31,657 bases of DNA from W11650 sp963545585 (GTDB lineage: Bacteria; Bacillota; Clostridia; Lachnospirales; Vallitaleaceae): contig CAUUKX010000013.1 of the NCBI GenBank assembly GCA_963545585.1, forward strand, positions 1 to 31,657. Reading direction: 5' to 3'. The first letter of the stretch is position 1. Every line of letters begins with the position of its first letter. This document shows positions 22,210-31,611 of this stretch, piece after piece. Under the pieces are notes generated by a model, which was not told the DNA's origin, searched no databases, and was given only the letters and a program-made list of their open reading frames with translations. The position numbers and the translations under genes were made by a program.

Positions 22210-23055
22210 ATGAGTGAAAAAGAATTGGCAACTACCGGCGAAATGCTGCAAACCATAGTGCATAAGTTTACCAAAAAGGCGCATCGGCCGTATAAGGATA
22301 TGATTTTGCTGGGCTTTTTGGCTGGTGTTTTTATTGCCTTAGCGGGTGCCGGTGCTGATATGGCGGCACATAATCTGTTGATGAATCCGGCTACCACCGG
22401 GCTGGGGAAGCTTGCTTCGGGCATTATCTTTCCGGTGGGGCTGATGCTGGTTGTGTTTGGCGGTACTGATCTTTTTACCAGTAATTGTCTGGTCTTTACC
22501 GGCGTATTGGCAGGGAAAGTCAAACCGGCGGAGCTATTGGTTAACTGGCTGATTATTTACCTCAGCAATTTTGCCGGGGCACTGCTGGTGGCTTTTTTAT
22601 TTTTTCAAAGTGGCGAGCTGCATTTATCCGAGAATGTGCTGGGGGGCTTAGCCGTTAAAATGGCTTATGGCAAGATTCATTTAAGTCCGGCCGAAGCGGT
22701 TAGCCTCGGGATTTTATGCAATATCTTAGTTTGTCTGGCAGTTTGGCTGGCGAGCGGTATGAAAAAGGTGTCCGCTCAGTTTATGGCGATTTTCTTTCCG
22801 ATTTTTTTATTCATTACTTCCGGCTATGAGCATAGTGTGGCCAATATGTTCTACCTGCCGCTGGGAATTTGGGCTAAGACCAATCCTGCCTACGCTGCGG
22901 CCTCGGGGCTTTTGCCGGAGCAGTTGGCGCTGGTTAACTGGGGAGATGCACTTCTCCGCAATCTTCTGCCGGTAACGGCCGGCAACATCATCGGCGGTGC
23001 GCTGCTGATTGGCGGAATTTATTTTCTGTTGCATGGGAAAGAATTAAAGGGGTAA
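22210..23055 (+). CDS. Formate/nitrite transporter (FNT) family protein
   Basis: A 281-residue membrane channel of the FNT family (FocA/NirC type), a pentamer with six helices per subunit that passes formate, nitrite or similar small anions. Visible signs: GFLAGVFIALAGAGADM in helix 1, GLMLVVFGGTDLFTSNCLVF (omega-loop region) in helix 2, and SGYEHSVANMFYLPLG with the central His in helix 5. ATG 22210 has GGAG 6 nt upstream; ATG 22198 also is possible (4 residues longer). It has its own promoter and a long structured leader. The exact anion cannot be told from sequence. Confidence 0.9.
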   Translation: MSEKELATTGEMLQTIVHKFTKKAHRPYKDMILLGFLAGVFIALAGAGADMAAHNLLMNPATTGLGKLASGIIFPVGLMLVVFGGTDLFTSNCLVFTGVLAGKVKPAELLVNWLIIYLSNFAGALLVAFLFFQSGELHLSENVLGGLAVKMAYGKIHLSPAEAVSLGILCNILVCLAVWLASGMKKVSAQFMAIFFPIFLFITSGYEHSVANMFYLPLGIWAKTNPAYAAASGLLPEQLALVNWGDALLRNLLPVTAGNIIGGALLIGGIYFLLHGKELKG

Positions 23056-23337
23056 AAGGAATAGAAAAAAATTTCCGGTTAGCTGTGCGGGCGCAGTTAG
23101 CTGGAGATTATCCGCTAAACGAAAAAGTTGGGATCGTATATGGTGCTGGCGGATGGCTTTGTCCTGCCGCATTTAGTGTCGGCAGGGTTGTGCATAAAGC
23201 AGGCTTTGTGCTGATGATTAGTCCGCAGTCGGCACTAAAAACGTCAAAGTTTAAGGAGTTTTGGCGTTTTTTCGTAAAAAACTATGACTGTGCGGTCGGA
23301 GCAGAAAAAGAAGCATGTTTTTGGAACAAAGTTGAGT
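23056..23337. other. Gap between the FNT gene and the ppa promoter
   Basis: No convincing gene. It contains TTTAGTG/CACTAAA arms (about 23170 and 23232) and an imperfect stem AGCTG...CAGTTAGCT near 23080. No T-run terminator was found. Confidence 0.4.
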
Positions 23338-23366
23338 TTGAATTTTAAAATTAAATTTGCTATAAT
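23338..23366 (+). promoter_or_regulatory. Promoter of the pyrophosphatase unit
   Basis: TTGAAT at 23338-23343 and TATAAT at 23361-23366, with a 17-nt AT-rich spacer. Confidence 0.75.
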
Positions 23367-23431
23367 AACAACAGAAGGTGCTTCGCTGTGTGGGGACGGC
23401 GGAGAAAACAGTTTTTAAGGGAGGGAAATTT

Positions 23432-23974
23432 ATGAATATTTGGCATGATATCAAACCGGAGCGAGTCACGCCCGACAAGTTTATCGCTGTGGTTGAAATC
23501 AGCGGCGGCAGCAAAGTGAAGTATGAAATGGACAAAGCGACAGGTCTTTTGCGGATGGACCGGGTGCTGTATACAGCCACTCACTATCCGGCCAATTACG
23601 GCTTTTTGCCGCTGACCTATGCCAATGACAAAGATCCGCTGGATGTGCTGGTGCTGGCCTCGGTCAATTTTGTGCCGATGTCAATGGTCGAATGTTATCC
23701 GATTGGGGTCGTAATCATGGAAGATGAAGGCTACCGGGATGAAAAAATCATTGCCATTCCCTTTACTGACCCAACGTACAGCAGTTTTCAGAAAATTGAA
23801 GATTTGCCGGCTCATATCATGAAGGAGCTGCTGCATTTCTTTGAAGTATATAAAACTTTGGAAGGCAAGGCTACGGCCATTGGCAGCGTCGAAGGGAAAG
23901 AGGCGGCCAAAGAGATTATTCGTCAGGCTTTGGCGGATTATTGGCAGCTTCGCTCGGAAGGCAAGCTGGGATAG
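23432..23974 (+). CDS. ppa: Inorganic pyrophosphatase (family I)
   Basis: A cytoplasmic Mg-dependent enzyme that splits pyrophosphate to two phosphates, pulling biosynthetic reactions forward. 180 residues, normal for family I. The metal-binding signature is DKDPLD at 76-81, preceded by HYPANYGFLP at 61-70; the later Asp/Lys block DEGYRDEKIIAIP is also in place. I chose ATG 23432, with GGGAGGG about 6 nt upstream; the longer frame from TTG 23378 adds 18 residues without a site. A phosphodiesterase gene follows 16 nt on. Confidence 0.95.
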   Translation: MNIWHDIKPERVTPDKFIAVVEISGGSKVKYEMDKATGLLRMDRVLYTATHYPANYGFLPLTYANDKDPLDVLVLASVNFVPMSMVECYPIGVVIMEDEGYRDEKIIAIPFTDPTYSSFQKIEDLPAHIMKELLHFFEVYKTLEGKATAIGSVEGKEAAKEIIRQALADYWQLRSEGKLG

Positions 23975-23990
23975 TGAAAAGAGGGCAATC

Positions 23991-24485
23991 ATGAAAATAG
24001 TGCTGATTAGTGATACGCACGGCTATTGCGATGGTTTAGCCGATAGTATAAAGCAGCAGCAGGCGGATTATATCCTGCATATGGGTGATGGCGTGACCGA
24101 TGCTTACCGGCTGAAGCGGGAAACCGGACTGCCTGTTTTTGTGGTGGCTGGCAATAATGACTATGGCACGCAGGAAAAAGAAGCGTTGTTTTTGATTTTA
24201 GAACATGTGCCGATTTTTATGACTCATGGACATCGCTACGGCGTACATTACGGCCGGGAACAGTTAGCGGAGACGGCTTTGCAGAAAGAGGCCAAATTAG
24301 CGCTGTATGGCCATACCCATATTTTTAGGGATGAGGAAATCGCCGGTATCCGGCTGATTAATCCCGGTTCCCCTACCCTGCCCCGCGATGGCGGGAGTCC
24401 GAGTTATGCGGTTTTAGACTTAACTGACGGAAAGCTGCAAAGAATTACCGTACCGGTGCCGAAAGGGCTGCGCTGGTTTTTTTAA
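23991..24485 (+). CDS. YfcE/MJ0936-type metallophosphodiesterase
   Basis: A 164-residue calcineurin-like phosphoesterase. All metal-ligand motifs are visible: SDTHGY (Asp8, His10) at the start, HMGDGV, AGNNDYG, THGHRYG and YGHTHIF. The size fits the YfcE/MJ0936 group, known to hydrolyse phosphodiesters in vitro with unclear natural substrates. GAGGGCAATC lies before the ATG. It shares a transcript with the pyrophosphatase and ends at a long hairpin terminator. Confidence 0.9.
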   Translation: MKIVLISDTHGYCDGLADSIKQQQADYILHMGDGVTDAYRLKRETGLPVFVVAGNNDYGTQEKEALFLILEHVPIFMTHGHRYGVHYGREQLAETALQKEAKLALYGHTHIFRDEEIAGIRLINPGSPTLPRDGGSPSYAVLDLTDGKLQRITVPVPKGLRWFF

Positions 24486-24539
24486 ACGGCTGTAAAATGG
24501 TTTACGATTGACAATAAGATAGAAGTTTTGGTGATATCT

Positions 24540-24582
24540 GGCTGCTGTAAGAAAAATTCTTAGGGCAGCCGGATTATTTTTT
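24540..24582 (+). terminator. Intrinsic terminator after the phosphodiesterase gene
   Basis: GGCTGC-tg-TAAGAA pairs with TTCTTA-gg-GCAGCC around AAA, then ATTATTTTTT. Confidence 0.85.
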
Positions 24583-24624
24583 GCCGATGAAAAAACAAGT
24601 TGGAACGATGAGAAAAACGTTGAT

Positions 24625-24662
24625 ATAAAAAGAGCCGCCCGGAAGTGTAAATCCGAGCGGCT
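24625..24662 (-). terminator. Intrinsic terminator of the opp operon
   Basis: On the minus strand AGCCGCTCGGA pairs with TCCGGGCGGCT, followed by CTTTTTAT. It lies 34 nt past the oppA stop. Confidence 0.85.
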
Positions 24663-24695
24663 TGCCTAAGCAGCCACAATAATCTTGCTTTGCTT

Positions 24696-26396
24696 TTATT
24701 TCACGACTTTCGCATACTTAAAGGAAAGCTGACTGAGCGGCGACAAGCTCCAGCCCTTGACATAGTCCTTCATCATCAGGCTGCTGGCACGATGGTACAT
24801 TGGCAGGAACGGATAATCGGCCATCATAATGTCCTCGGCTTCCCGAATCAGGGTCAGAGCCTTTTCCGGATCCAGTTCGCTCTTGATTTCATCGACCTTG
24901 GCATCATAGACCGGATTAGCGTAACCAGTGTTGTTAAGATAATCATTGCTCATAAAGGATGGCAGGAAGGTCATCGGGTGCATAAAATCAGCACCTGCGC
25001 CCATAGCGGCAACTTCGTATTTCATAGCCTGAACATCAGCATAGTAAACGGCCCACTCGGAGTTACTGATTTCAACATTAATGTTCAGGTTTTCTTTAAA
25101 CATTTGCGCCAGTGCTTCTGCAATCAGCTTGACCTGCGGGCTGGTGTAATAAGACAGCTGCAAAGTCGGGAAGCCCTCTCCATTCGGATAACCGGCTTCG
25201 GCTAAAGCTTTTCTGGCTTCTTCTACATTGGCGGTATCGCCGATACTGTAATCCGAGCGTCCCTCAATATAGTCCTTACCGTTGACCACATAGCCGGGGC
25301 CAAGTAAAGCGTGCGCCGGCAAATCCGAGCTTTGCAGAACGTTTTCAATCAAAGACTTGCGGTCAACCGCTAAGTTCAGCGCTTTTCTGACTAAGACATT
25401 GTCATATGGCGCTTTCTGGGTATTAATCAAATAATAGGAAGTAGCGTAGGTTGGCATAATATGCAAATCATCGCTCTCGGCTTTGAGCCGGGCAAAGTCA
25501 GCCATCGGGACCGAGCGCATACCATCGATTTCATTGCTGTCAAAAGCAATGAGGGCGGTAGCCTGATCCTTAATCATACGGAAGGTAACTTCTTCCAAAG
25601 TAACACTATCAGCATCCCAGTAATTTTCGTTCTTGGTTAAAACGGTAGCTTCGTTTAAGTTCAGCTTGGTAATCTTAAACGGGCCGTTGACGACATAGGT
25701 ATCGGCCGATAAGGTCCATTTGTCGCCATTTGCTTCTACGGCAGCCTTATTCAGCGGATCGTAAACATGGAGCGACACCAAGTCAATGAAGAAAGACGTC
25801 GGACCGGTCAGTTCAATCACTAAGGTCTTTTCGTCCGGCGCTTTAAAACCGACTTGATCAAAAGGAACAGTGCCCTCATAGCAAGCCTGTGCGTTCAGGA
25901 CATAATTGGTAATCATGTTGACATTTTGCGAGGCGGTTTCCGGCTTCAGTGTCCGTTCAAAGCTGTACATAAAATCCGCCGAAGTCAGGGGCGAGCCATC
26001 ACTCCATTTTAAACCATCTCTTAAAATAAAGGTATAGGTTTTACCGTCCTCGGAAACGGTCCAACTTTCTGCCAGAGCCGGAATTAGTTCATTGTTGGCG
26101 TTGGAGGCAACCAAGCCTTCAAAGCAGTTGTCTAAAAACGGCATAGCAAAAGAGTTATTGGTAATCGTCGGGTCCAGTCCGTCCGGTACGTCATGCAGGG
26201 CAAAAACAATCTTTTGCTCGGTAGTACTGGCAGTATCGGCCGGAGTAGTCGAATTTTCTTTGGCATGGTCTTTCGATGTTTCTTTGGTTGTCGTGTTGGT
26301 ATCATCCTCGGTTTTGCTGGCCTGATTGCCGCCGCAGCCGGACAGCAGGGACAAAATTAGAAGCAGGCTTAAACCCATCGTTAAAAATCGTTTCAT
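24696..26396 (-). CDS. oppA: Oligopeptide ABC transporter substrate-binding lipoprotein
   Basis: A 566-residue peptide-binding lipoprotein of the SBP_bac_5 family. The signal peptide ends in lipobox LLSGC with Cys near residue 21, followed by a Thr/Asp/Ser-rich linker to about 60. Family blocks include PDGLDPTITN, ALAESWTVSEDGKTYTFILR then DGLKWSDGSPLTSADF, and LNLAVDRKSLIE. GAGAGG sits 8 nt before the ATG. It is last in the operon, 286 nt after oppF. That position and the long gap may allow separate or higher expression of the binding protein. Peptide length preference cannot be read. Confidence 0.92.
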   Translation of the reverse strand: MKRFLTMGLSLLLILSLLSGCGGNQASKTEDDTNTTTKETSKDHAKENSTTPADTASTTEQKIVFALHDVPDGLDPTITNNSFAMPFLDNCFEGLVASNANNELIPALAESWTVSEDGKTYTFILRDGLKWSDGSPLTSADFMYSFERTLKPETASQNVNMITNYVLNAQACYEGTVPFDQVGFKAPDEKTLVIELTGPTSFFIDLVSLHVYDPLNKAAVEANGDKWTLSADTYVVNGPFKITKLNLNEATVLTKNENYWDADSVTLEEVTFRMIKDQATALIAFDSNEIDGMRSVPMADFARLKAESDDLHIMPTYATSYYLINTQKAPYDNVLVRKALNLAVDRKSLIENVLQSSDLPAHALLGPGYVVNGKDYIEGRSDYSIGDTANVEEARKALAEAGYPNGEGFPTLQLSYYTSPQVKLIAEALAQMFKENLNINVEISNSEWAVYYADVQAMKYEVAAMGAGADFMHPMTFLPSFMSNDYLNNTGYANPVYDAKVDEIKSELDPEKALTLIREAEDIMMADYPFLPMYHRASSLMMKDYVKGWSLSPLSQLSFKYAKVVK

Positions 26397-26682
26397 AAAA
26401 TTACCTCTCTTTCTTTTATTTTGGGGTTACTCTATCTTTCCACTTTCGCTATTGACTAATTTTATTTGGCTGTGGTTGCCATTTGCTGTTGTTGCCGTCC
26501 ATTTGCTTGCTTTCGTTAAAAGTTTGACTTTTTGCGGGTGCAGGCTTTTTGATGACAGCTGATATTGGCATGGCGAACAGTCAACTTGTTTTAGCTAATA
26601 GCAGAAAGTTGGGGCTAACGCTTTTTCACAGGCTTCGGAAAAAGTTTCAGTTCGTTCCAGCAGCGAAAACAGCGTAAAGCTT

Positions 26683-27639
26683 TTAGTACAAGTGGCAGGC
26701 GACCGGATGGCCGGGAGCGGCTTCTTTCATCACTGGGTCGATTTCCTGACAAATCTTTTTGGCGTAAGGGCAGCGGCTGCAAAAGCGGCAGCCCGGCGGC
26801 AAAGAGATGGGACTGGGAATATCGCCGCTCATTTCTGCCTGACTGGTTAGCTTGGCAGCACGGACGTCAAGGCTGGGAATACTGGCCAGAAGTCCTTTGG
26901 TATAGGGATGCAAAGGATTTTTATACAATTCCTTGGACTCGCTCAGCTCAACCAGCTTGCCCAAATACATCACACCGACATAGTCAGAAATGTATTCGAC
27001 TACCGATAAATCATGGGCGATAAATAAATACGTTAGCTTTTCCTTTTGCTGGAAATCGGTCAGCAGATTGATAATCTGCGCTTGAATTGAAACATCCAGC
27101 GCCGAGATCGGCTCGTCGCAGATAACTAATTTCGGCCGCAAAATCAAAGCCCGAGCAATGCCGATTCGCTGCCGCTGTCCGCCGGAAAACTCATGGGCAT
27201 AGCGGGTGCTGTGTTCGGCATTTAAGCCGACCTGCTGCAAAATCTCATTGACCATTTCATTCCGTTCCGCTTTGCTGCTGCCGATTTGATGCGCTTCCAG
27301 CGGTTCAGCGATGATATCACGCACGGTCATTCGCCCGTTTAAGGAAGTATAAGGATCTTGAAAAATCATCTGCATATTTTTACGGATTGGTTTCAGCTGC
27401 TTTTGTGAAAGCCCGGCAATGTCCTGACCGTCAAAAATGATTTGTCCGCTGGTCGGGTCATAAATCCGAATGATGGTTCGGGCGCAGGTTGATTTGCCGC
27501 AGCCGGACTCGCCGACCAGCCCTAAGGTTTCTCCTTCGTTAATATGGAAACTGACATCATCAACGGCATGGACGACTTGGTCTTTATAATTTTTTACCGG
27601 AAAATGCTTGACTAAGTTTTTAATTTCCAGCAGTTTCAT
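26683..27639 (-). CDS. oppF: Oligopeptide ABC transporter ATP-binding protein OppF
   Basis: A 318-residue ABC ATPase. Walker A GESGCGKST is at 43-51, signature FSGGQRQRIGIARAL near 153, Walker B LVICDEPISALDVS near 173, and switch His in IAHDLSVV. The C-terminal Cys-rich block CRFCSRCPYAKKIC is the oligo_HPY tail found in OppD/F. I chose the ATG at 27639 (minus strand), because GGAGG lies 7 nt upstream, inside the longer frame that begins GTG at 27654. It begins 21 nt after the oppD stop and would form a heterodimer with OppD. Confidence 0.93.
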   Translation of the reverse strand: MKLLEIKNLVKHFPVKNYKDQVVHAVDDVSFHINEGETLGLVGESGCGKSTCARTIIRIYDPTSGQIIFDGQDIAGLSQKQLKPIRKNMQMIFQDPYTSLNGRMTVRDIIAEPLEAHQIGSSKAERNEMVNEILQQVGLNAEHSTRYAHEFSGGQRQRIGIARALILRPKLVICDEPISALDVSIQAQIINLLTDFQQKEKLTYLFIAHDLSVVEYISDYVGVMYLGKLVELSESKELYKNPLHPYTKGLLASIPSLDVRAAKLTSQAEMSGDIPSPISLPPGCRFCSRCPYAKKICQEIDPVMKEAAPGHPVACHLY

Positions 27640-27660
27640 ATCTTTTTCCTCCACTTTCGT

Positions 27661-28671
27661 TTATTTCTGCGCAAAGGGATTCTGCTCGGCCGGTGCGTTT
27701 TCGGAAATCAGCCAGCAGCCGGAATAGTGATGCTCGCTGATTTGGGTATAGGGCGCCATTTTTTTAGCGCAAATCTTGCGGGCATAACGGCAGCGCGGTG
27801 CAAAGGGACAGCCGGCCGGGGGGTTAAGCATATCCGGCGGCGAACCAAGGATGGGCTGCAAGGGTACCGATTTATCCTGTCCGATTTTGGGGATGGACTG
27901 AAGCAGCCCCATGGTATAGGGGTGCTTGGAGTTTAAAAACAAATCTTCCATCAATCCTTCTTCCATTTTCATGCCGCCGTACATAACAATCGCCCGGCTG
28001 CACAACTGCATGACCACGCCTAAGTCATGGGTGATAAATAATATGCTCATGCCCAGTTCTTTTTGCAGTGAGGCTAAAAGTTTTAAAATCTGGGCTTGAA
28101 TCGTCACGTCCAGCGCGGTGGTCGGTTCATCGGCAATCAAAACATCGGGTTTGCAGGCCAGTGCCAGTGCAATCATGACCCGTTGCCGCATACCGCCGGA
28201 AAACTCATGGGGCAGGCTTTTGTAGCGTTTTTCCGGTTCGGGAATCTTGACCAGCCGGAAAAGCTCCAACACCCGCGTTTTCATTTCTTCCTTGCCGACC
28301 TTCGGATAATGGATCCGAATCATTTCAGCTACCTGTTCGCCGACCGAAATCAGCGGGTTTAAGGAAGACATCGGGTCCTGGAAAATCATGGAAATCTCCT
28401 TGCCGCGAATGACCCGGATTTCATTTTTGGACATAGCCGAAATGACTTTGCCGTTAAAGTTGACCGTTCCTTCTTTAATTTTGGCGTTTTCTGCCAAAAG
28501 CTGTAGAACTGACATACTCATCACGCTTTTGCCGCTCCCGGATTCGCCGACTACACCCAGCGCTTCGCCGGCCTCAAGCGACAGGTTCATTCCGCGCAGC
28601 GCCTGAACTTCTCCGTTTTGGGTATAAAAAGAAGTTTTCAAATTTTCAATTTGCAATAAAGCCTGTGTCAT
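27661..28671 (-). CDS. oppD: Oligopeptide ABC transporter ATP-binding protein OppD
   Basis: A 336-residue ABC ATPase. Walker A GESGSGKS is at 42-49, Q-loop in IFQDPMSSLNP, signature FSGGMRQRVMIALAL, Walker B VLIADEPTTALDVT, switch His in ITHDLGVV, and the oligo_HPY tail CPFAPRCRYARKIC. The start at 28671 has AAAGGA 6 nt upstream. The longer frame from 28725 has no site. The gap upstream (28672-28816) contains the third GTAATT hairpin. Confidence 0.93.
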   Translation of the reverse strand: MTQALLQIENLKTSFYTQNGEVQALRGMNLSLEAGEALGVVGESGSGKSVMSMSVLQLLAENAKIKEGTVNFNGKVISAMSKNEIRVIRGKEISMIFQDPMSSLNPLISVGEQVAEMIRIHYPKVGKEEMKTRVLELFRLVKIPEPEKRYKSLPHEFSGGMRQRVMIALALACKPDVLIADEPTTALDVTIQAQILKLLASLQKELGMSILFITHDLGVVMQLCSRAIVMYGGMKMEEGLMEDLFLNSKHPYTMGLLQSIPKIGQDKSVPLQPILGSPPDMLNPPAGCPFAPRCRYARKICAKKMAPYTQISEHHYSGCWLISENAPAEQNPFAQK

Positions 28672-28728
28672 AGCATATCCTTTCTTGACTGCCTTTTCGG
28701 AGACATAGTAGCCATAAATATCCATCTT

Positions 28729-28762
28729 CGCTTGTAATTTGGAGAATTACGAGCGGCTTGTT
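28729..28762 (-). repeat. GTAATT hairpin element, copy 3
   Basis: Arms 28729-28739 and 28745-28755 pair over 11 bp with wobbles around a 5-nt loop. Read on the minus strand it begins CAAGCCGCTCGTAATTC, which matches the copies at 1184 and 22003. It lies between oppC and oppD in sense orientation to oppD. Confidence 0.55.
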
Positions 28763-28816
28763 TAAACGGAAACGAATTATTTTGCAGCAAATTACAGGTA
28801 CTTTACCGAGCGGCCG

Positions 28817-29983
28817 TTATTTTTTCAGCTTCGGGTCAAGTGCGTCCCGCAGACCGTCGCCGACATAGTTAAATGCGAACATAATCAGACAAATCATCAG
28901 CGAAGGCATAAGCAGCTGATAGGGGTTGGTGCGCAGCATTTGAATCGAGTCGTTGCACATAGTTCCGAGGCTGGCCATCGGAGCAGCAATGCCGATACCG
29001 ATAAAGCCTAAGAAAGCCTCCATAAAAATGGCGGACGGAATCATCATGGTGGCGGTAACTAAAATCGGCCCCATTGCATTGGGCAAAAGATGCCGGAATA
29101 AAATCGTGGATTGACTTGAGCCGATAGTTTTGGCGGCGTAAACAAACTCATTTTCTTTCAGGGAAAAGATTTGTCCCCGCACCACCCGTGCCATTGTTAC
29201 CCAGTAAACGCTGGACAGGGCGATAATAATGCTTAAAAAGCCGTCGGATAAAACCACCATAATCAAAATAACATACAGCGTCAGCGGTACGGTGCTGATG
29301 ATATCAACCACCCGCATCATGACGGCATCGACGTTGCCGCCGGCATAAGCGGAAATCCCGCCGTAAAGCATGCCGATGGTCATATTAACCAAAGTTGCGA
29401 TAAAAGCGACAATCAGCGAAATCTTAGTACCGTACATCAGACGGGTCAGCAAATCCCGCCCTAGACCGTCCGTCCCCAACAGGAAAGTGGTGTTCCAAAC
29501 CCGGTTGTCCTTGGCCAGACGTTTTCCTTCCTTATTTAATAAGGCTGCCGGTTTTTTGGCGTAGCTGAGAACAATTTCTTTGCCCTTAAAAGTAAAATAA
29601 GTAATCTTCTCCGCCGGGTTATCATGTTTTTTGTCCAAAGCCGACAAGAGCTTGCCGCCGGGACTGACGTTGACGACTTTTAGGTTCGGGGTGATATAAA
29701 ACAGGTCGCCGTCAATATTGGTCACCTCCAAAAGCGGTGGGATATTGGTAAAGTCCAGCTTTTGCGAGTCGAAAGAGTAGGGCGTGAAGTACGGCCCGAT
29801 AAAAGCGAACAGCATCAGCAGCAAAATAATGAGCAGGCCGACAAAAGCGGATTTTTTATGAGAAAACCGAAACCAGACGTCCTCAAAAAAGGTGCGCTGC
29901 TTGCTCCATATTTTTTCGCGAAGCTCCTCTTCTTCGCCCAAAGGTTCCCAATCAGAAACAGGAATTGTTAAATTCTTATCCAT
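28817..29983 (-). CDS. oppC: Oligopeptide ABC transporter permease OppC
   Basis: A 388-residue membrane permease with an OppC_N start, a first helix (SAFVGLLIILLLMLFAFIGPY), then an extracellular insert of about 100 residues (roughly 75-165), and five further helices. The EAA loop is in GSSQSTILFRHLLPNAMGPI, and LGTDGLGRDLLTRLMYGTKI is the block before the core. It is longer than the classical ~300-residue OppC because of that insert, a form seen in other Clostridia. AAAGGAT lies 7 nt before the ATG. The 243 nt between oppB and this gene show no clear signal. Confidence 0.9.
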   Translation of the reverse strand: MDKNLTIPVSDWEPLGEEEELREKIWSKQRTFFEDVWFRFSHKKSAFVGLLIILLLMLFAFIGPYFTPYSFDSQKLDFTNIPPLLEVTNIDGDLFYITPNLKVVNVSPGGKLLSALDKKHDNPAEKITYFTFKGKEIVLSYAKKPAALLNKEGKRLAKDNRVWNTTFLLGTDGLGRDLLTRLMYGTKISLIVAFIATLVNMTIGMLYGGISAYAGGNVDAVMMRVVDIISTVPLTLYVILIMVVLSDGFLSIIIALSSVYWVTMARVVRGQIFSLKENEFVYAAKTIGSSQSTILFRHLLPNAMGPILVTATMMIPSAIFMEAFLGFIGIGIAAPMASLGTMCNDSIQMLRTNPYQLLMPSLMICLIMFAFNYVGDGLRDALDPKLKK

Positions 29984-30226
29984 AATTTATCCTTTCTGCC
30001 GCCAGACTAATCCGGTGAAGCTTACGCATATTCTCTGCTTTCATCGTATTTTGCTCTTATCGGCTGGCGGCGTTTAGTGCCAGCATGCAGCCAGCCAAAT
30101 GGCAAGGTCTATATCAAAGTGCTTTGCACGCCTGCTGCCGATGTACCGCTCAGCCTTATTCTGTTAAAAGATGCGGTTTTTTATGAGCAGTCAGTTAAAA
30201 ATGTTTATGAATATTCAGAGCTTGAA

Positions 30227-31144
30227 TTATTCATATTTAATGCGCGGGTCAACCATCATATAAAACATATCCACTAAAAAAATCATGACGATTAAAAAGG
30301 TGGCATAAAAAATGGTCATGCCCATAATGGCGGTATAATCGCGCTGCGCCACGCTGTCGACAAAGTAAACGCCCATGCCGGGGATGGCAAATATTTTTTC
30401 AATTACAAACGAACCGGTCAAAAGCCCCGCCACTGTTGGCCCTAAAATGGTAATGACCGGAATCAGTGCGTTGCGCAGGGCATGATGAGTGATAACCTTA
30501 AACTCGGTTTGGCCTTTCATGCGGGCGGTTCGGATATAGTCCTGCTTCATCACTTCCAAAAGACTGGAGCGCATCAGCCGGGCAATAAAGGAAATCGAAT
30601 ACCCGCCGAGGGCAATCACCGGCAGGATATAGCCCTGCCATGAATCCAAACCGAACGTGGGAAGAAGTTCCAGCCGAAAACTAAAAAAGTAAATCAAGGC
30701 AGTGGCGATAACAAAAGAAGGAATGGTTACGCCCAAAGTGGCCAGTGTCATCACAAAGGCATCCTGCCATCTGCCGTTTTTGATCGCGGCTAAAATCCCC
30801 AGCGGCAAAGCAATGAGGACGATAAAGACTAAGGTAATCAGCCCGAGTTTGGCTGAAACCGGAAAGCCTTCACGGATAAAATCGTTGACACTTTTGCCCT
30901 GATATTTAAAGGAAGGGCCGAGGTCCAGCCGAACCAGACCTTTTAAATAGTCAATAAATTGTTTCGGCAGCGGATCGTCCAAATGGTATTTTTGATTCAG
31001 GGCTTCCTGCACTTTCGGAGGCAGTTGTTTTTCCCGGGTAAAAGGGCCGCCGGGCACGGCATGCATAAAAATAAAAGTAAGCAATATAATTATGAAAAGC
31101 GTGAGGAAGGTCATGGCGATTCTTTTTAAAATATAACGAAACAT
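30227..31144 (-). CDS. oppB: Oligopeptide ABC transporter permease OppB
   Basis: A 305-residue permease with about six helices. The start MFRYILKRIAMTFLTLFIII, the PGGPF block near 32, LGPSFKYQG, and the EAA loop around ARMKGQTEFKVITHHALRNA then LIPVITILGP are typical for OppB/DppB. AAAGGAG lies 9 nt before the ATG. It is the first gene of the operon, about 200 nt behind the promoter. Confidence 0.92.
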   Translation of the reverse strand: MFRYILKRIAMTFLTLFIIILLTFIFMHAVPGGPFTREKQLPPKVQEALNQKYHLDDPLPKQFIDYLKGLVRLDLGPSFKYQGKSVNDFIREGFPVSAKLGLITLVFIVLIALPLGILAAIKNGRWQDAFVMTLATLGVTIPSFVIATALIYFFSFRLELLPTFGLDSWQGYILPVIALGGYSISFIARLMRSSLLEVMKQDYIRTARMKGQTEFKVITHHALRNALIPVITILGPTVAGLLTGSFVIEKIFAIPGMGVYFVDSVAQRDYTAIMGMTIFYATFLIVMIFLVDMFYMMVDPRIKYE

Positions 31145-31349
31145 AATAGAAGACTCCTTTCGTTTTTGCAGGAGAAAATTGCCGCTAACTTTGCTTTTTG
31201 TGCCTTTACGATTGGATAATAGGCAAAAACCGCTCGTGTAGTGGCACGGCGGCTTTGAATCGATACCGTCCTGCCCGTAATACAGTTATCACATGAGCCT
31301 TTGTCGGTAAATTAATGTATAAAAATAGAATATAGAAAATATTTAAACC

Positions 31350-31378
31350 ATTATACCACATAAAAAAGAGGATTGCAA
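31350..31378 (-). promoter_or_regulatory. oppB: Promoter of the oppBCDFA operon
   Basis: On the minus strand TTGCAA (31373-31378) and TATAAT (31350-31355) are 17 nt apart. The transcript would start near 31343, giving a leader of about 200 nt. Confidence 0.75.
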
Positions 31379-31611
31379 TTTCAATTTTCATTTCTTGCAA
31401 ATATGGGAAAGAGATATAAAAAACATTAAAAAAATATAAGAAATTCTGGTTATATTATTGATAGAGAAAAGACAAAGTTCCAAAATCAACTTTTTTTGAA
31501 AAATTTATACAGGGAAATATAGGCTTTTTGCCGAGAAAGAAAAAAGTGCCGCTTGCGGTGCAGCGCTTGAGTTTTTATGGGATTTTTATTGGTATAAAAG
31601 TTCGTTATAAC

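Noticed and set aside
23085..23348. 87-codon ORF between FNT and ppa
   Set aside because: No ribosome site or recognisable family, and it runs into the ppa promoter.
24690..25205. 171-codon plus-strand ORF
   Set aside because: Antisense to oppA, which is clearly coding on the minus strand.
31540..31575. GC-rich stem with a minus-strand T-run as a possible terminator
   Set aside because: Only a 4-bp stem (CCGC/GCGG) with mismatches outside it; too weak.
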